Source: Dallia pectoralis
Taxonomy: Eukaryota; Chordata; Actinopteri; Esociformes; Umbridae
Length of the DNA stretch: 64,000 nucleotides
Direction: 5' to 3'
Assembly: GCA_029465975.1 (NCBI GenBank)
Contig: CM055756.1
Span: forward strand, 6,420,362-6,484,361
Shown here: positions 37,701 through 49,700 of the stretch, piece after piece
Layout: each line of letters opens with the position of its first letter
Numbering within the stretch: the stretch's first letter is position 1
Made by a program: the position numbers and the translations under genes
The notes under the pieces: model-generated
Database searches by the model: none
Seen by the model: the letters and a program-made list of their open reading frames with translations, nothing else
Told to the model about the DNA's origin: nothing

Positions 37701-40700
37701 CGTTTGTGTGGCAGCATTTTCGATACCCGGTGGAAACAATGTACTACACACAATCGAATGGGCTGCATTTTCACTGCCTAATTACCCAAGCAAATTCAGG
37801 GGGAGGAAGAGAATGACAAGCAGCCCATTGTTATCCCTCAGTTTTGAATAGGTTAATATCTCAGATCTAGTTAACGCTCAGCCATTGTAAAAGAAAAAGG
37901 CCTTTATATGTTTCTTAGAGATTTCAAAGATTAAAAAGAAAACCGCTTAAGAGTAGCGATGACCTACCGACGTCTTTATGGAAGCCAGAGTCTTCAGTTT
38001 CTCCAGAAGTTGTCGACTCTATAGACAAATGTGACACCAGACAGGTCAGTCTGTTAGCAGTGAAGTGACAACAATAAAACAGTGCTAACCACATGCTAAG
38101 CTAAACGCTAAACACAACGCTCACCAGTTCTGCAGCATGCCTGATCTTCTCCACTATGCCGTCATGGCCAAGGTACTGCAGGGACAGCCAAAGTGGCAGG
38201 GCACGCAGCTTCTCTACTGGGTTGCTGGAGGTCAACCCCGCTGCCAGAGTCTGAGACAGGACAGACAGCAGAGAGGGGAGTAAGCGAGAGGGGAGAGACA
38301 AGAAACACAGAGATGCCAGATAACAGGGAGGTCACACACACACACCAGGGCGGGGTCGTCATGCCTGTAGAGAGTGACAGCAGGAACAGCAGGCAGGCCC
38401 AACCAAGGACCCAGGGTCAGTGTCATGCTGTCGCTCCTGGCGGCCGCCTGGGGAAAACATAACAAACGCAGATTAACCTCTGCTTTACCTTAAAGCAGGC
38501 AAAACTACAGAGTTAGAGGACTACGTCTGCCCTAGAGAGGGTGTATTCTATAAGTACCATCACAGGGCAGGAGACTTGTCCCAGGGCCAGGGTGGCCAAG
38601 TTGACCCTGCGGGAGAGACAGAAGAGACAAAATTATGAAAGCATCTATAAACACCTCCTGAATATGTTGTTAGACGTTATATGAACTGGGCATTTTGCAT
38701 CCTGGTGGCTAAGTGGCTAAACGCTGCGGTTAAGTGGTTAATTGCGTGTATTTTCCAGGTATGTGTGAGTTATGTCGTTACCCACCCCTCGACGTGGAGC
38801 CACAGGCCGTACTGTTCACACAGCTCCTTCAGTCGACCCAGCTTATCTGTGTGGCCTGCCCAAGGAGTGCCTGAGAAGAGAAAGGCGGAGATACGAGTCA
38901 GTATACACAGTCACTCTGAATCATTACATCAGTGAAAGCGAATGGACCTACATGTGGATTTAAGCAGATTAAAAAGCTTTTGTACACAGTGACTGCGGTT
39001 GGAACTTTCTCTGGATCTTCACCGTGGTGAAAGGTGTAGCATTTTCTGTAGCTTCCGCATATGTTGTGTGCTTCCAGTATGTAAAGGGTTTACGGGGGAA
39101 TTCTACGTATCAACTTACAAGACGGTTATCCTTTTTTTTTTTAAACTGCAGTCAGAGTGCAGTGTGTTGTAAATACTGCAACCAGAATATTATGGTTGCA
39201 TAATCACATTGTGATTTTGGCTGGGTGGATGTGCTGCTGATACAAAGAATAACCTTTAACAATAGTGGCTGTGACATACCTTCAGCCACCCACTTATCTA
39301 GGTAAACCTTTAAATCTAGGCCAGTGTGTCCATACGCTAAATGAAGCCAGTACAGCCAGTACAGCCAGTACAGCCAGTACAGCCAGTACAGCCTGTACAA
39401 CCGGAATTAGAATTCACTATTGATATCTGTTTTACCATGCACTGCTTATACATATGTTAACAAATAAAGACATGCACACAAAACATTATGGACTCAAGAT
39501 CCAGTGAATGTCTGATATTCAGCCATGGCTTTACAAGACAATTAAGGTATAAAAAGGTAAACTTTGTGAGGTTGACATTGTGTAATATTCAGAGTGTAAT
39601 GCTGTGTCAACATGGGTTTGTTTGCCCTGTTAGCAATAACCACACAATTCACCTCGAAAAATAATCTAATAATTACTTAAAGAATAGATGTGTACACTTA
39701 GCCACTTATGTGAAAACAATTCCAATAATGATAATCGAGTACTTTACTGACCTGCGTTGGCAATCAACAGTAGTGGAAGCTTCCCAGTATCCATGTCTTC
39801 TTTGATTAGCTTGTCCAGCAAGGCGACATCCTATAGCGTCAAGGAAAATGTACATTAGTAGCTTCTACAGACACACCCACAGATAAAAACGTAGTAAAGA
39901 TACTGTCCTACCATTTGGTGCTGGGAACCAAACATTGTGTTACAGGGGACGGTACACAGGCTGGACAGAGGCAGACCCAGCTGAACAACAGAGAAAGACA
40001 GAATGACGTTTAGCTAAACAGCCTTGCCTTAATCACAGAAATATCAGCAGTTACCGTAATGCAATAAAATGATGGTTACATGACTACACATCATACTACC
40101 TGACAACAAAGGTGCGGTCCTAGGCCGGACCTGCAGGTGGCGCTCTGATAGATGACCGGCTGTCTGGAGTTGAGCGCGACGAAGCCTTCGGTGGGGTAGT
40201 CCTCGTAACGGGCGTTAATAACCAGGCGACACACCTTCAGCAGCCCCTCTCGGTCATCCTCGTGGTAGTATGCCGAGCCATTTTCATACCTGACGGGAAA
40301 TCGAAATCACAAATGCTCCAGAATTCACCACACACACACACACACACGTGCCCATTTCAGACTCCACCTCCCACACGCGTGCCCATTTCAAAAACTCTGC
40401 CCACCACACGCGTGCCCATTTGAAAAACTCTGCCCACACCACGTGTGCCAATTTGAGACTCCACCCCACCACATGTGTGTGTTCCCATTTGAGACTCCAC
40501 CCCCACACACAAAAACCACCACACCTAAAGAGTCTAGACAGCCAGAGTGTTGTGTCTGATGCGATGCGTGTCGTCAGCTTCCTCAGTCTGTCCTTGTCCA
40601 ACACGGAGATGAAGGCTGCCAGGCTGTGTCCTAGCAGTGCCATGTGACCTTGCTCTCCAACATTCTGCATTCTACTGGGGGTAGAGAGGTGCACAGGAAC

Positions 40701-42361
40701 TGAGCCAAAGACACTGGAATCACTGAAATAATGCATTATAGTGACAGAATAATGACATACTATTGACACATTATGCCCTCAGCGGTGGTTTTTTAAGGTT
40801 GGACCTACCGATTGCTTAGCGTGTCCTCCTCGTCTTCATGCAAAAGATTCTGAACCAGCTGGAGAATGCTGGCCACATCCTGGCCCCTGGAAGTAAGGGG
40901 GAACACAGAATGTAGTGTTATCAATATGTATGTGTGCGTTTCCATATACGTGTGTGGGTATGACATTATTGCAGGTGAACAATATAACTCACTCTCTCTG
41001 TAGTGGTCCAGGGATATTATTCCTGCTAAATCGTACTCTCTCTCCATCTGGCTCTGACGCCCTAAAGACAGGAAATAAGACAGAACAAAGCCAGTAATCC
41101 AGCAGCTGTGTGTATAGGACATGATTCATGTGCAATAGGAACCAAGAGTACTAAAAACAAGAACAATATTTAAACATCGCCAGGGTGAACATCCTTACAA
41201 ACAAACCCTGAACCATAAAGTCTGACCTTCGGCCATCCTCAAAGATCTTCATGGCTTGGTTGAGGTTCTTTCCCATTTCAGCGAGGGTTGGGTCGACCAT
41301 CATCTAAAGACAAACAGGTGAGAGATAATAAGACGGGGAAACACTCTGAAGCAGCTGGAAGCCTCATTTCAATGCCGGGGTAACAGAGACCGAGTCAGAG
41401 GCTAGGTGATAACACACATCATCATTCACTGCGCTCTCCCCCAACTCCCTCTCACAGTCAAATGATTCCTTTCTCCTCCCTCACTGCACCTGATGAGGAG
41501 TACCAGTAGACATAAATAACCTGGGCCGATTAAAATAACCAGATATTGCCAATGAATTTGAATATATAAAGTATTAACTAAGTGGCTCAAATCCTGATCG
41601 ATGATTGGCTCATAGCCACAGTATATCTAACGTACACCACGGGTATGTTTAGACCAGTTTCTGGTCTAAATGCAATGAGAATATGTTTATAATTAACAAA
41701 ACTGCATCTCAGAGGTTTCTGGTACATTGCCAACTTGCCACGGCCAAGTACTGTGTTCATGGTTGTGCCTATAAATAGCTAGAACCCAGTTGACTATTGG
41801 TTATAAATGACAACCCCTTACGCCAGACTGCTTAATTAATTATGCACCAATTATTGGGTACATTAATAAAATATTAAGCCTCCAAAGAGTGCTAATTGAA
41901 CACAGATCACTATGAATAACTGGTGGTATAGATACATGTAACAATCAATCTTCATTCTAATAACGCGTTAATAAAAATATGTGTGTCAACAACATCCAAC
42001 ATACAAACCCTCTATCTCAGTTGTCACCCGACCACATGAGACCGGATCATTAACTAACCAGTCAGCTATCTAGCCTCCGTCCTCCTGCAGGACTTCGTCA
42101 CCTCCATAAGCTTGTTGTAATAGCAGTGACGAAGTCAGGATTGAGTGACAACACAAAGTCACACACTGGTAAAATGCATTGCATTTAGCAATAAAACAAA
42201 CCGTGTCCTACGCAATTCGTACAGCAAATACATCCTATTTCCCGCAGTTTGGTGCTGTGTGTTAGCCTATAGCTATAGCAACCCCTAGCAGCTTGCCTCG
42301 CGTCTTGTACCGCATAAATGACAGCTCGGTTTCTAACTACCTTGTGATCCGGTGGGTCCAT
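31767..42361 (-). CDS. pdxdc1: Pyridoxal-dependent decarboxylase domain-containing protein 1
   Basis: Twenty-three exons: 42341-42361, 41227-41303, 40993-41061, 40809-40886, 40525-40674, 40100-40289, 39912-39980, 39752-39830, 38786-38870, 38558-38606, 38346-38447, 38125-38250, 37968-38018, 35938-35998, 35130-35200, 34940-35045, 34660-34831, 33935-34053, 33686-33807, 33112-33204, 32639-32735, 32340-32438 and 31767-32110. They sum to 2,430 nt (809 aa; human about 788). Recognised blocks in order are NVGEQGHMALLGHSLAAF, RKLTTRIASDTTLWLSRLFR, the decarboxylase-fold core, DSMTLTLGPWLGLPAVPAV (about residues 293-311), EDEINSPVVVFRFSQE, LLENMTEVVRKGIQEA and LRQIPLVGSMLNWFSPFQS. The C-terminal 110 residues are low-complexity Pro/Glu/Gln-rich. 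The family has a group II PLP-decarboxylase fold but uncertain catalytic activity; it has been linked to lipid traits. The lysine that normally binds PLP is not present at the aligned position. The upstream region (42.36-42.75 kb) is CpG-richer and likely the promoter. Confidence 0.96.
36135..36220. repeat. MITE-like hairpin repeat in pdxdc1 intron 13
   Basis: A perfect 10-bp inverted repeat (gtgcactatt at 36161-36170 and aatagtgcac at 36181-36190) with a 10-nt loop is embedded in 'cggttcccaata' and 'aggtatgggaattgggtg' flanks. It resembles the 'tagtgcactatatagggaat' dispersed repeat common in salmonid DNA, in a degenerate form. Assigned from memory of that family. Confidence 0.5.
39346..39400. 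repeat. 9-bp tandem repeat (ccagtacag)
   Basis: Five to six copies of 'ccagtacag' in pdxdc1 intron 8. A minor microsatellite-like array. Confidence 0.8.
40322..40505 (-). repeat. About 34-bp minisatellite in pdxdc1 intron 5
   Basis: Four to five imperfect copies of 'cacacgcgtgcccatttgaa' plus 'aaactctgcccacc', next to a short CA run. It fills most of the 235-nt intron between exons 5 and 6 and starts about 20 nt from the exon 5 donor. Confidence 0.85.
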
Positions 42362-43404
42362 ATAATAGCTGGATTCAAGTCAGGGACACGCCGCCTACCC
42401 GTCCGAGGCCTCGGTATGTGACTGCCGGAGCACAACTAGCACAGTAAGGTGTTGGTAACTGTGATACGGGTCGTTTTCCGGCTATCTTTGCTTCGTAGGA
42501 CTTCTGTATTTTTTACTTCCTGGACTAGTGACTGACTGTTTTTTTTGTATTCCACGCTGGCAGAGCTGACGTACGGCCACTCCTTCCAGCCCACAAACCG
42601 CCGCACACATAAGGTGAGAGGATCTGGAACAGGAAATCACACGGATGAGACGAGTTCTTCCTCGACAAACACCGCCACGTTCCGACGCAAAGCGTAGTCC
42701 AGCGCGACGTATAGAAATGTGTTGAATAAAGCGGACGTCATTCCCAGTGACTACTGTAGCAGTGGCACGTTAGTTCTACATAACACATTTCTATGTGCAT
42801 GTCCAGGAACGTAAACACGTCACGATTAAAGCCACTTCACGTTTGAGACAGGCGCGTTACAGCATCATAAATCCATGATCATTTGTCATGGTCGGATTTG
42901 TTCCGCCTACTTTTCGGGAAATACATGCTTCATTAATTTCCTTAATTTCCTGACTGTTATATACAGTCAAGTTGCACATTTTATACAGAAAAGAATTATG
43001 GGTTTACTACAGATATCTCAGTGTTTATATATTTAATGTAAATCAAATCATTGAGGGAAAGTTTAGATTAACATATAAAAATGTTGATTTAGAAACAGCT
43101 AATCATTAAAATAATCATTAAAATAAGATGTAACGGTGACTTTAATGAACAGCTGTCCTTTCGCTATTTCTTAAAATTCTGGAAATGCTTGAATGAATTT
43201 GTCTGACTATAATGTTTGTACATTTTCAATGGCGCATTGGATTTTATTGAACTTGAAATGGGAATGTAATCAAGGAAAGAAACCTTCACATTCTAGTACT
43301 GAGGGAACCCAGCAACTTTCTGAATAATTTACTGAAGCAACAATGACTTTCAGACTTAATGTGTACTTTTCATGTTAAACAGTGGAACTGTGTGACTCAA
43401 TGTT

Positions 43405-43450
<46 letters not shown>

Positions 43451-43704
43451 CAGGGTATCTGCTAACAAGAAGAGTTATCTTTCTTTTGAAAATAAACCTG
43501 ATTATTAAAAAAAGACTGACAGCACAATGCACCTTGTAGCTATTTCTCTGCATGTTAAGAAGCCCAGCCTCCCCATTCCCTCTTGCCCTGAGAGCGACAC
43601 TTCCCTCTTAATGTATAATTTCAATTAATTTCAATGGAAATTGTCCCTAATATTTGCAGCCTTGCAAAAATGTAGTTTGGAAGATGAAAATGTATTTCAG
43701 GTCC
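42362..43704. other. pdxdc1 promoter region and intergenic DNA
   Basis: The first 400 bp are CpG-richer and probably hold the pdxdc1 start of transcription and any non-coding leader. From 42.85 kb the sequence is AT-rich with a long CA microsatellite at 43407-43449. No exon is seen. Confidence 0.4.
43407..43449. repeat. CA dinucleotide microsatellite
   Basis: About 21 uninterrupted CA units. The ORF covering it on the minus strand is an artefact of GT repetition. Confidence 0.97.
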
Positions 43705-44052
43705 TGTCACGAGTGGTGAATCTTGTTTCCACTCAGGGCCTTTAGTGGGGTGCACACAGCTAGTTTGTTTTGATTACACACACCAGGGCATAGTTAGGTA
43801 ATTTGGGGGAGTATTTAGGTAGCTGCTTTGCTTCTCATTGTTTCCAAATTATGTCCTATATGTTTGGTAAGTGTGGTTAGTGTCTAGATATGTACCACTG
43901 TTTGTTGTTGTTTGTAGTAGTAGAAGTCAGTCGCTGGTAATGCAACTTTATTTTCATTCAGTGAGTATTTTTTATTGTTCAATGTGTTAGTTTGGTCGTT
44001 TTTCAGTCTGCGTGTGTCTCACTCCGCACTACACCTAGAAGACAATGTGACA
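43705..44052 (+). mobile_element. Solo LTR, copy 1
   Basis: A 348-bp segment starts TGTCACGAGTGG and ends AATGTGACA, giving terminal inverted TGTCAC/GTGACA. It is flanked by near-identical 5-bp direct repeats (ggtcc and gttcc), as left by retroviral-type integration. No internal retroelement genes adjoin it, so it is a solo LTR. It shares its start and several internal phrases with the segment at 45864-46251. Confidence 0.65.
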
Positions 44053-45598
44053 GTTCCAATTATGTTGGCCTAGAGGTGCCAGTCAGTCATGTCTTTCCTT
44101 ATCTGGTCTAGAACGCAAAAAAAAACTGAAATGTATACTGCAGTTTGTCATTTTGTAAACTAAGCAAACATACAGTAGAATAAAATGATTTGGATAATGA
44201 GCTGCTGAGCACTCACTGCAAAAAAAGCAAAACAAAATGTACAATGACAGAACATCTTAAAAAAGAAAAAAAATTCAGGGTGAAAGCTATTTCAAATTTG
44301 TATGAAGCATAAAGAAAGGAGAATTTGATGTAATTTAAATTACAGTCGACAAGTGATTGAACAGGCATTTTTATAGGAATGTGATATCAAAGTACAATTT
44401 TTTTAAGAAGCAAACATTCACACGCATAGCAATTTATGGTATAAATATATAACATTTACAATATAACATTCATTTTATATAGAGAATATTTTAAAATAAT
44501 TTGTTATCCAAAACAAAGGAGTTGATTTTAAATGACCATCTTCAACAGTTTATCCATCTTCCTCAATCCCTTTTTCTCCTTTTCTGTGTCATTCCATTTA
44601 ACTACTATGATATTTTCGTCAATGCAGTTTCCTTCATGCTAAAAAGTGATTTCAAGTTCAGAGCCCAAAAACATATACAGGGTTACGAAATAGCTAGCTA
44701 AATAGACATCTTTCAACATCTACAGCAGTAAAAATATTATCAATGCTATATTATAAATGCATATGCCTCCAAACTTAAACGCATGCATGTCGGATTGAGT
44801 GGTATTGTTTGTACTCTTCAACATAGTGACAAACTCCCAGCTTATTCAATTTCCGCTGAAAGTGTAAACTAATGCAATGCAAAGCTGGCACAGGTACAAA
44901 TAACTACATATACTACAGCATAACATTCTAAAAAATAAAGATTATTATTTTTTTTCTTTGCCTTTCGAAACAGTTTGCAATTGCAATTTCATATAATGAC
45001 ATAGAATCCCCAACTAATACTATAGTATCAATTAAAAGTATAGAATGTATCACAATCTCTGGTATTGGGACAATCTTAATGGTATGTCTTTAATATGTTT
45101 CACAGTATAGTGCAAAGTTGGTGTGTACTGTAGCACAAATCCAAATAAATAAATACATAAAGTTAAAAAAAAAACTTGATGTCAAGCATAGCAAATATTC
45201 TGTTTAATTATTTCCAACAAAAAGCGTTTGCCAGGTATCACACTGAGCCCAGTAGTCGTTTATTCATATTTGTTATCTAGCTACAGTGCCTCAAGAAACA
45301 GGAGCCATTGCACCTAAAACATAATACTGGTATAAATGGCACCAAGTGACGAATGTTCACGAGCACCATAGCCAGTGAATGCCTTATTACAGAAGCACTA
45401 CTGTTTACCAAATGGGCAGAAGCTAAAAACACCTAGGCTAACATATTTAAATACGTTTAAATATAGAATTCCTATCCAGACCATTAACATTTTTATAAAT
45501 CTGGTAGAAACCTGACATGACAAGGCTTATCTACAGGGAATACATGTCCCTGCTTATTTACATATTGTATTGTGTTCTGTTAGCCCGTATGGTATTTG
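44053..45598. other. Gene-free AT-rich DNA
   Basis: No exon, RNA gene or named repeat is recognised. Very AT-rich with scattered A and T runs. Confidence 0.4.
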
Positions 45599-45660
45599 TT
45601 AGGGATGTAACGATGCACTTAGAGCCATGTAGTGACCTTGTATTATCAACTACTATATGT
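45599..45660 (+). mobile_element. Possible hAT-type terminal sequence
   Basis: 'tagggatgtaacgatgcact' resembles hAT terminal inverted repeats of the TAGGGATGTAACGAT type. No partner end is clearly found, so this is tentative. Confidence 0.3.
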
Positions 45661-45863
45661 TTTCCAGTGTTGTGTTAGGCCACACAGTATGTGGGTGGTA
45701 TGGAGATGGCCCAGATTCTGCCACGATTACAGTCTTGCTCTGTTTCGCACTAGGGAATATATATAATTAGAAAATTGTCTAAGTGAGCATGCGATTTAAT
45801 ATGCAATTATTTTTTAAGCTCTCTATCTTCTGTATTGTTCACCAAAGACAAGCAATGAATAAT

Positions 45864-46251
45864 TGTCACGAGCGTGGTAAGGTTTGTGTTCGACCCTTTA
45901 AGGGGTGAGCACTTCTTGTTCTGAGGTAATCTTGTTTTGCTAAATGCTCACAGCTGGGGTGAATTAGCTATTAGCTGGGTTATTTAGGTTACAAGGTAGT
46001 GTCACTACTTTGTGGGTTATTATTTCCATGTTACACGTTGTATGTTGGCGAGTGTTTGGTTTATGTGGATTAATCGCTGTGTTGGGTTTTATGTAGTTGT
46101 CGCTTTATGTATGCGCACTTTATTTTCTCACATTGTATATTTTGTTCCACCGTTTCTTGTCGTGTTTGCTTTAATTAAAATAATACGAAATGGACAATCC
46201 AGCTCTGCATCTGGTTCTGTATCCTGCACTACACCCTGTAAAGCCATGACA
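45864..46251 (+). mobile_element. Solo LTR, copy 2
   Basis: A 388-bp segment starts TGTCACGAGCGTGG and ends CCATGACA. It is flanked by ataat and atact, 5-bp repeats differing at one base. It shares the TGTCACGAG-GTGG start, a 'tatttaggt' phrase and a 'gcactacacc' 3' phrase with the LTR at 43705-44052. No internal region is present. Confidence 0.6.
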
Positions 46252-46349
46252 ATACTTGTAGAGTATGACAGATAGATTAAACATAGATTTCAACATTTCT
46301 TGAGAAGTACAACTGGTGTAAACATTAATATAAAAGTCAGTAATAAACA

Positions 46350-46523
46350 CACAACATCTTAAATGCAGATTGCAGAAATATTAAAAATAACAAAAATTGT
46401 GACTTGACCACACTCAGTTTTAGATAATTCAAAGTCACTTTTTTTACAGACATTGCGCTTCAAAAATCGTGTTTTGTTACACCGTGATATAATTGCAAAT
46501 GCAATTAATCGTGCAGCCCTATT
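46350..46523 (-). mobile_element. hAT-family element terminus
   Basis: The segment ends with 'ttaatcgtgcagcccta', the reverse complement of the TAGGGCTGCACGATTAA terminus seen in related form at 16364. Only this end is recognisable. Confidence 0.55.
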
Positions 46524-46725
46524 TCGCACTCTCCCTCTCTCAAACCCCTCCCCTTGCCCCACATCCAGAACATATGTGTTGGTGTGTGACATTATAAGGC
46601 TATGAGTAACTGAGAGATTCCTACATGGAGTAAATCTAAGTGTAAACGGGTAAGCTTACTCTGTATGACACGGGCTGTCAATCATATTCTATGCCTCAAG
46701 CCTCTGCCAAACTCTTTTTCAACCT

Positions 46726-49700
46726 CTATGAGCTCACCCCCAGGGCCTTCTTCATGTGCTCGTACACCACATAGGAGATGCTGACAGCAGGAATGACTTT
46801 CAGGAAGTTCGGGGCGATGCCGCGGTAGAGCCCAGCTACCCCGTCATGTGATATGATGTGCTTGAACTGGCCAACCATGGACAGTTTGGGACCTCCCTCA
46901 GAGGAGGCTGGAGAGAAGAGAGTTCACGGTATATATAAAAAGGGTGTTTGATGACAGTCTTTCTAGGTTATAAACGACCCTTATTAGGAAGGACATGAAA
47001 GGTATTTGACAAAATGACAATGTCAATGTCCAATTAAATACATTTTCCCTTTTTCTTTTTTTTATAATACGAAAATACTTGTAGGGGTGTGACAAGTTCT
47101 CGTGCTACGAGACATCGCTATATCGACTGTGACAAGATTTCACGTCCAACGGAAAAGATCCCTTGCGTGATCAGAATGACAAAGTTTTGAAATCTGTGAA
47201 ATTAGCATAAATCAATTATGTTTAACATGGCGTTCAGTTAGAAGGACACATGCACAGTTATAAGGTTTGAACAGAATCATGTGAAATCATACAGGAGAGA
47301 AGCCAGTCAGTTGAGTTTGTGGCAAATGCCTTTACAATCCCTTTATATTGTTTTGTCTTTTACTAAATATAATAATTTATAATCAGAAAATAATCACCTG
47401 CATTGTTTTGCATATTGTGACTTTCAGTCAAATAAAATACAATCTGCAAAGAACAATTTCCTGTCATATATTTTGTCAGTGACGATTTCTTAAAAATAGT
47501 TCAAATATCGTCTCGATCTCGTGAGCACAACATTGTGTATCGTCTCGTCTCGTGAGCTAAGTGTAGCATCACACCCCTGGTGAATTGGCAATTGCTTGTT
47601 GTTCCCATCTACAACGGCACCATATAATACATATAGTAATCTGACCTTGGGCCTGCATGCGTGTTCTAATGAGTGCCAGAGGATAGGTGGCCAATTGTCC
47701 ACACGTACTGGAGACCGTTCCACAGCCCAGCAGTACCAACACCCCTGGGTCAGCTGAGCCCTTACAGTACCTCTGGAGCCAGGCATTCTTCAATGTCTGA
47801 GTCGGGGAAACAAAGAATGGCAAGGGGGTGAAAAAGAGATATAAAGGACACACTCTCTCAAACACACAATCTCTCTCTCACACTCTCTCAAACACACACT
47901 CTCTTATACACACACTCTCTTATACACACACTCTCTCAAACACACACTCTCTCAAACACACACTCTCTCAAACACACACTCTCTTAAACACACACTCTCT
48001 TAAACACACACTCTCTTAAACACACACTCTCTTATACACACACTCTCTTAAACACACACTCTCTTAAACACACACTCTCTTATACACACACTCTCTTATA
48101 CACACACTCTCTCAAACACACACTCTCTTAAACACACAGTCTCTTATACACACACTCTCTCAAACACACACTCTCTCAAACACACACTCTCTCAAACACA
48201 CACTCTCTCAAACACACACTCTCTTAAACACACACTCTCTTAAACACACACTCTCTTATACACACACTCTCTTATACACACACTCTCTCAAACACACACT
48301 CTCTCAAACACACACTCTCTTATACACACACTCTCTTATACACACACTCTCTCACACTCTCTTAAACACACACTCTCTTAAACACACACTCTCTTAAACA
48401 CACACTCTCTTAAACACACACTCTCTCAAACACACACTCTCTCAAACACCACCTCTGATACACACCTCGTAGACGGCCAGGTCTATGCCAGCGTATGGTA
48501 TGATGCCCAGTGTGTTGGGCACATACCCTCTATAGAAAGCTCTGACCCCCTCCTTCCTCATGATCTGACGGGCACAGTCTGCCATGCCAGAATACTGGCC
48601 AGTCTTCCTCAGTGTGAGGCGTGTTTTCAGCACCTGGGGAGGAGGATGGGGACAGAGAGAGCAGAACATACAGAACAGAAAGAAATGATGTCAAAATGAC
48701 AGGCTCTCATTAACCCTTGTTTAATGTGTAACACACACAAAAGGCCACATGCAGACACAAGCGCACACACACTCCCATACACACACACACACACACACTC
48801 CCATACACACACAGACACACACACCCTCTCACCTCCATGGGGTAAATGATGGTCTGTGCGGTGGCTCCAGCCAAAGACCCAGCTATGAACCTCTCCTGCA
48901 ACCGAAGTGTCCCTGTTTCTTTTCTACCCCGGATCAACCACTTGATCTAAGATGGGGGGAGACAGGGAAGAGGAGAGACAGGGAAGAGGAGAGACAGGGA
49001 AGAGGAGAGACAGGGAAGAGGAGAGACAGGGAAGAGGAGAGACAGGGAAGAGGAGAGACAGGGAAGAGGAGAGACAGGGAAGAGGAGAGACAGGGAAGAG
49101 GAGAGACAGGGATATAGGAGAGACAGGGATATAGGAGAGACAGGGAAGAGGAGAAACAGGGATATAGGAGAGACAGGGAAGAGGAGAGACAGGCAGCCAG
49201 GTGGAAGACGGACAGTAGAGGATGTGAGGGAACGGGACATAAGGCGTAAGGCGGGGCCGAGCCAGAGAGGGAGGAGTCGGGGATACACAGGGATAAAGGT
49301 GTGAGGGATCAGTTGGGTGAGGTAGAGATGGTAGGGTCACAGGGTGAGGGGGGGTATATACAGGGAAGTGTAAGAGATAGGGTGTGCGGGGTTAGAGGAA
49401 ATACGTAAGTCACACTGGGATCAGGGACTGACAGAATGTTGAGACAGGGGGGTGCGTGAAGGGTGCATCTGACAGGGCGTGTGAGAAACGGAGTGTGTGC
49501 GTGAGAAACAGTTCACACCTCGGTATGCTTCATTCCTTCGTTCTTATTCTTCGCTAGACCATACATATTATTTAACTGTTATTTAACCATGTTAAATAGT
49601 ACCAAAGAGGATGCTGGCACGGGCGTGAAGCCGTTTTGATGGACGACCCAGCGAAGTAGAACAACACAGAGTTGAATAAAGTACATGCTACCGGCCGCTG

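Noticed and set aside
37279..37816. Overlapping plus-strand ORFs of about 110-130 codons
   Set aside because: They lie in pdxdc1 intron 13, show no domain, and overlap each other in different frames with no codon signal.
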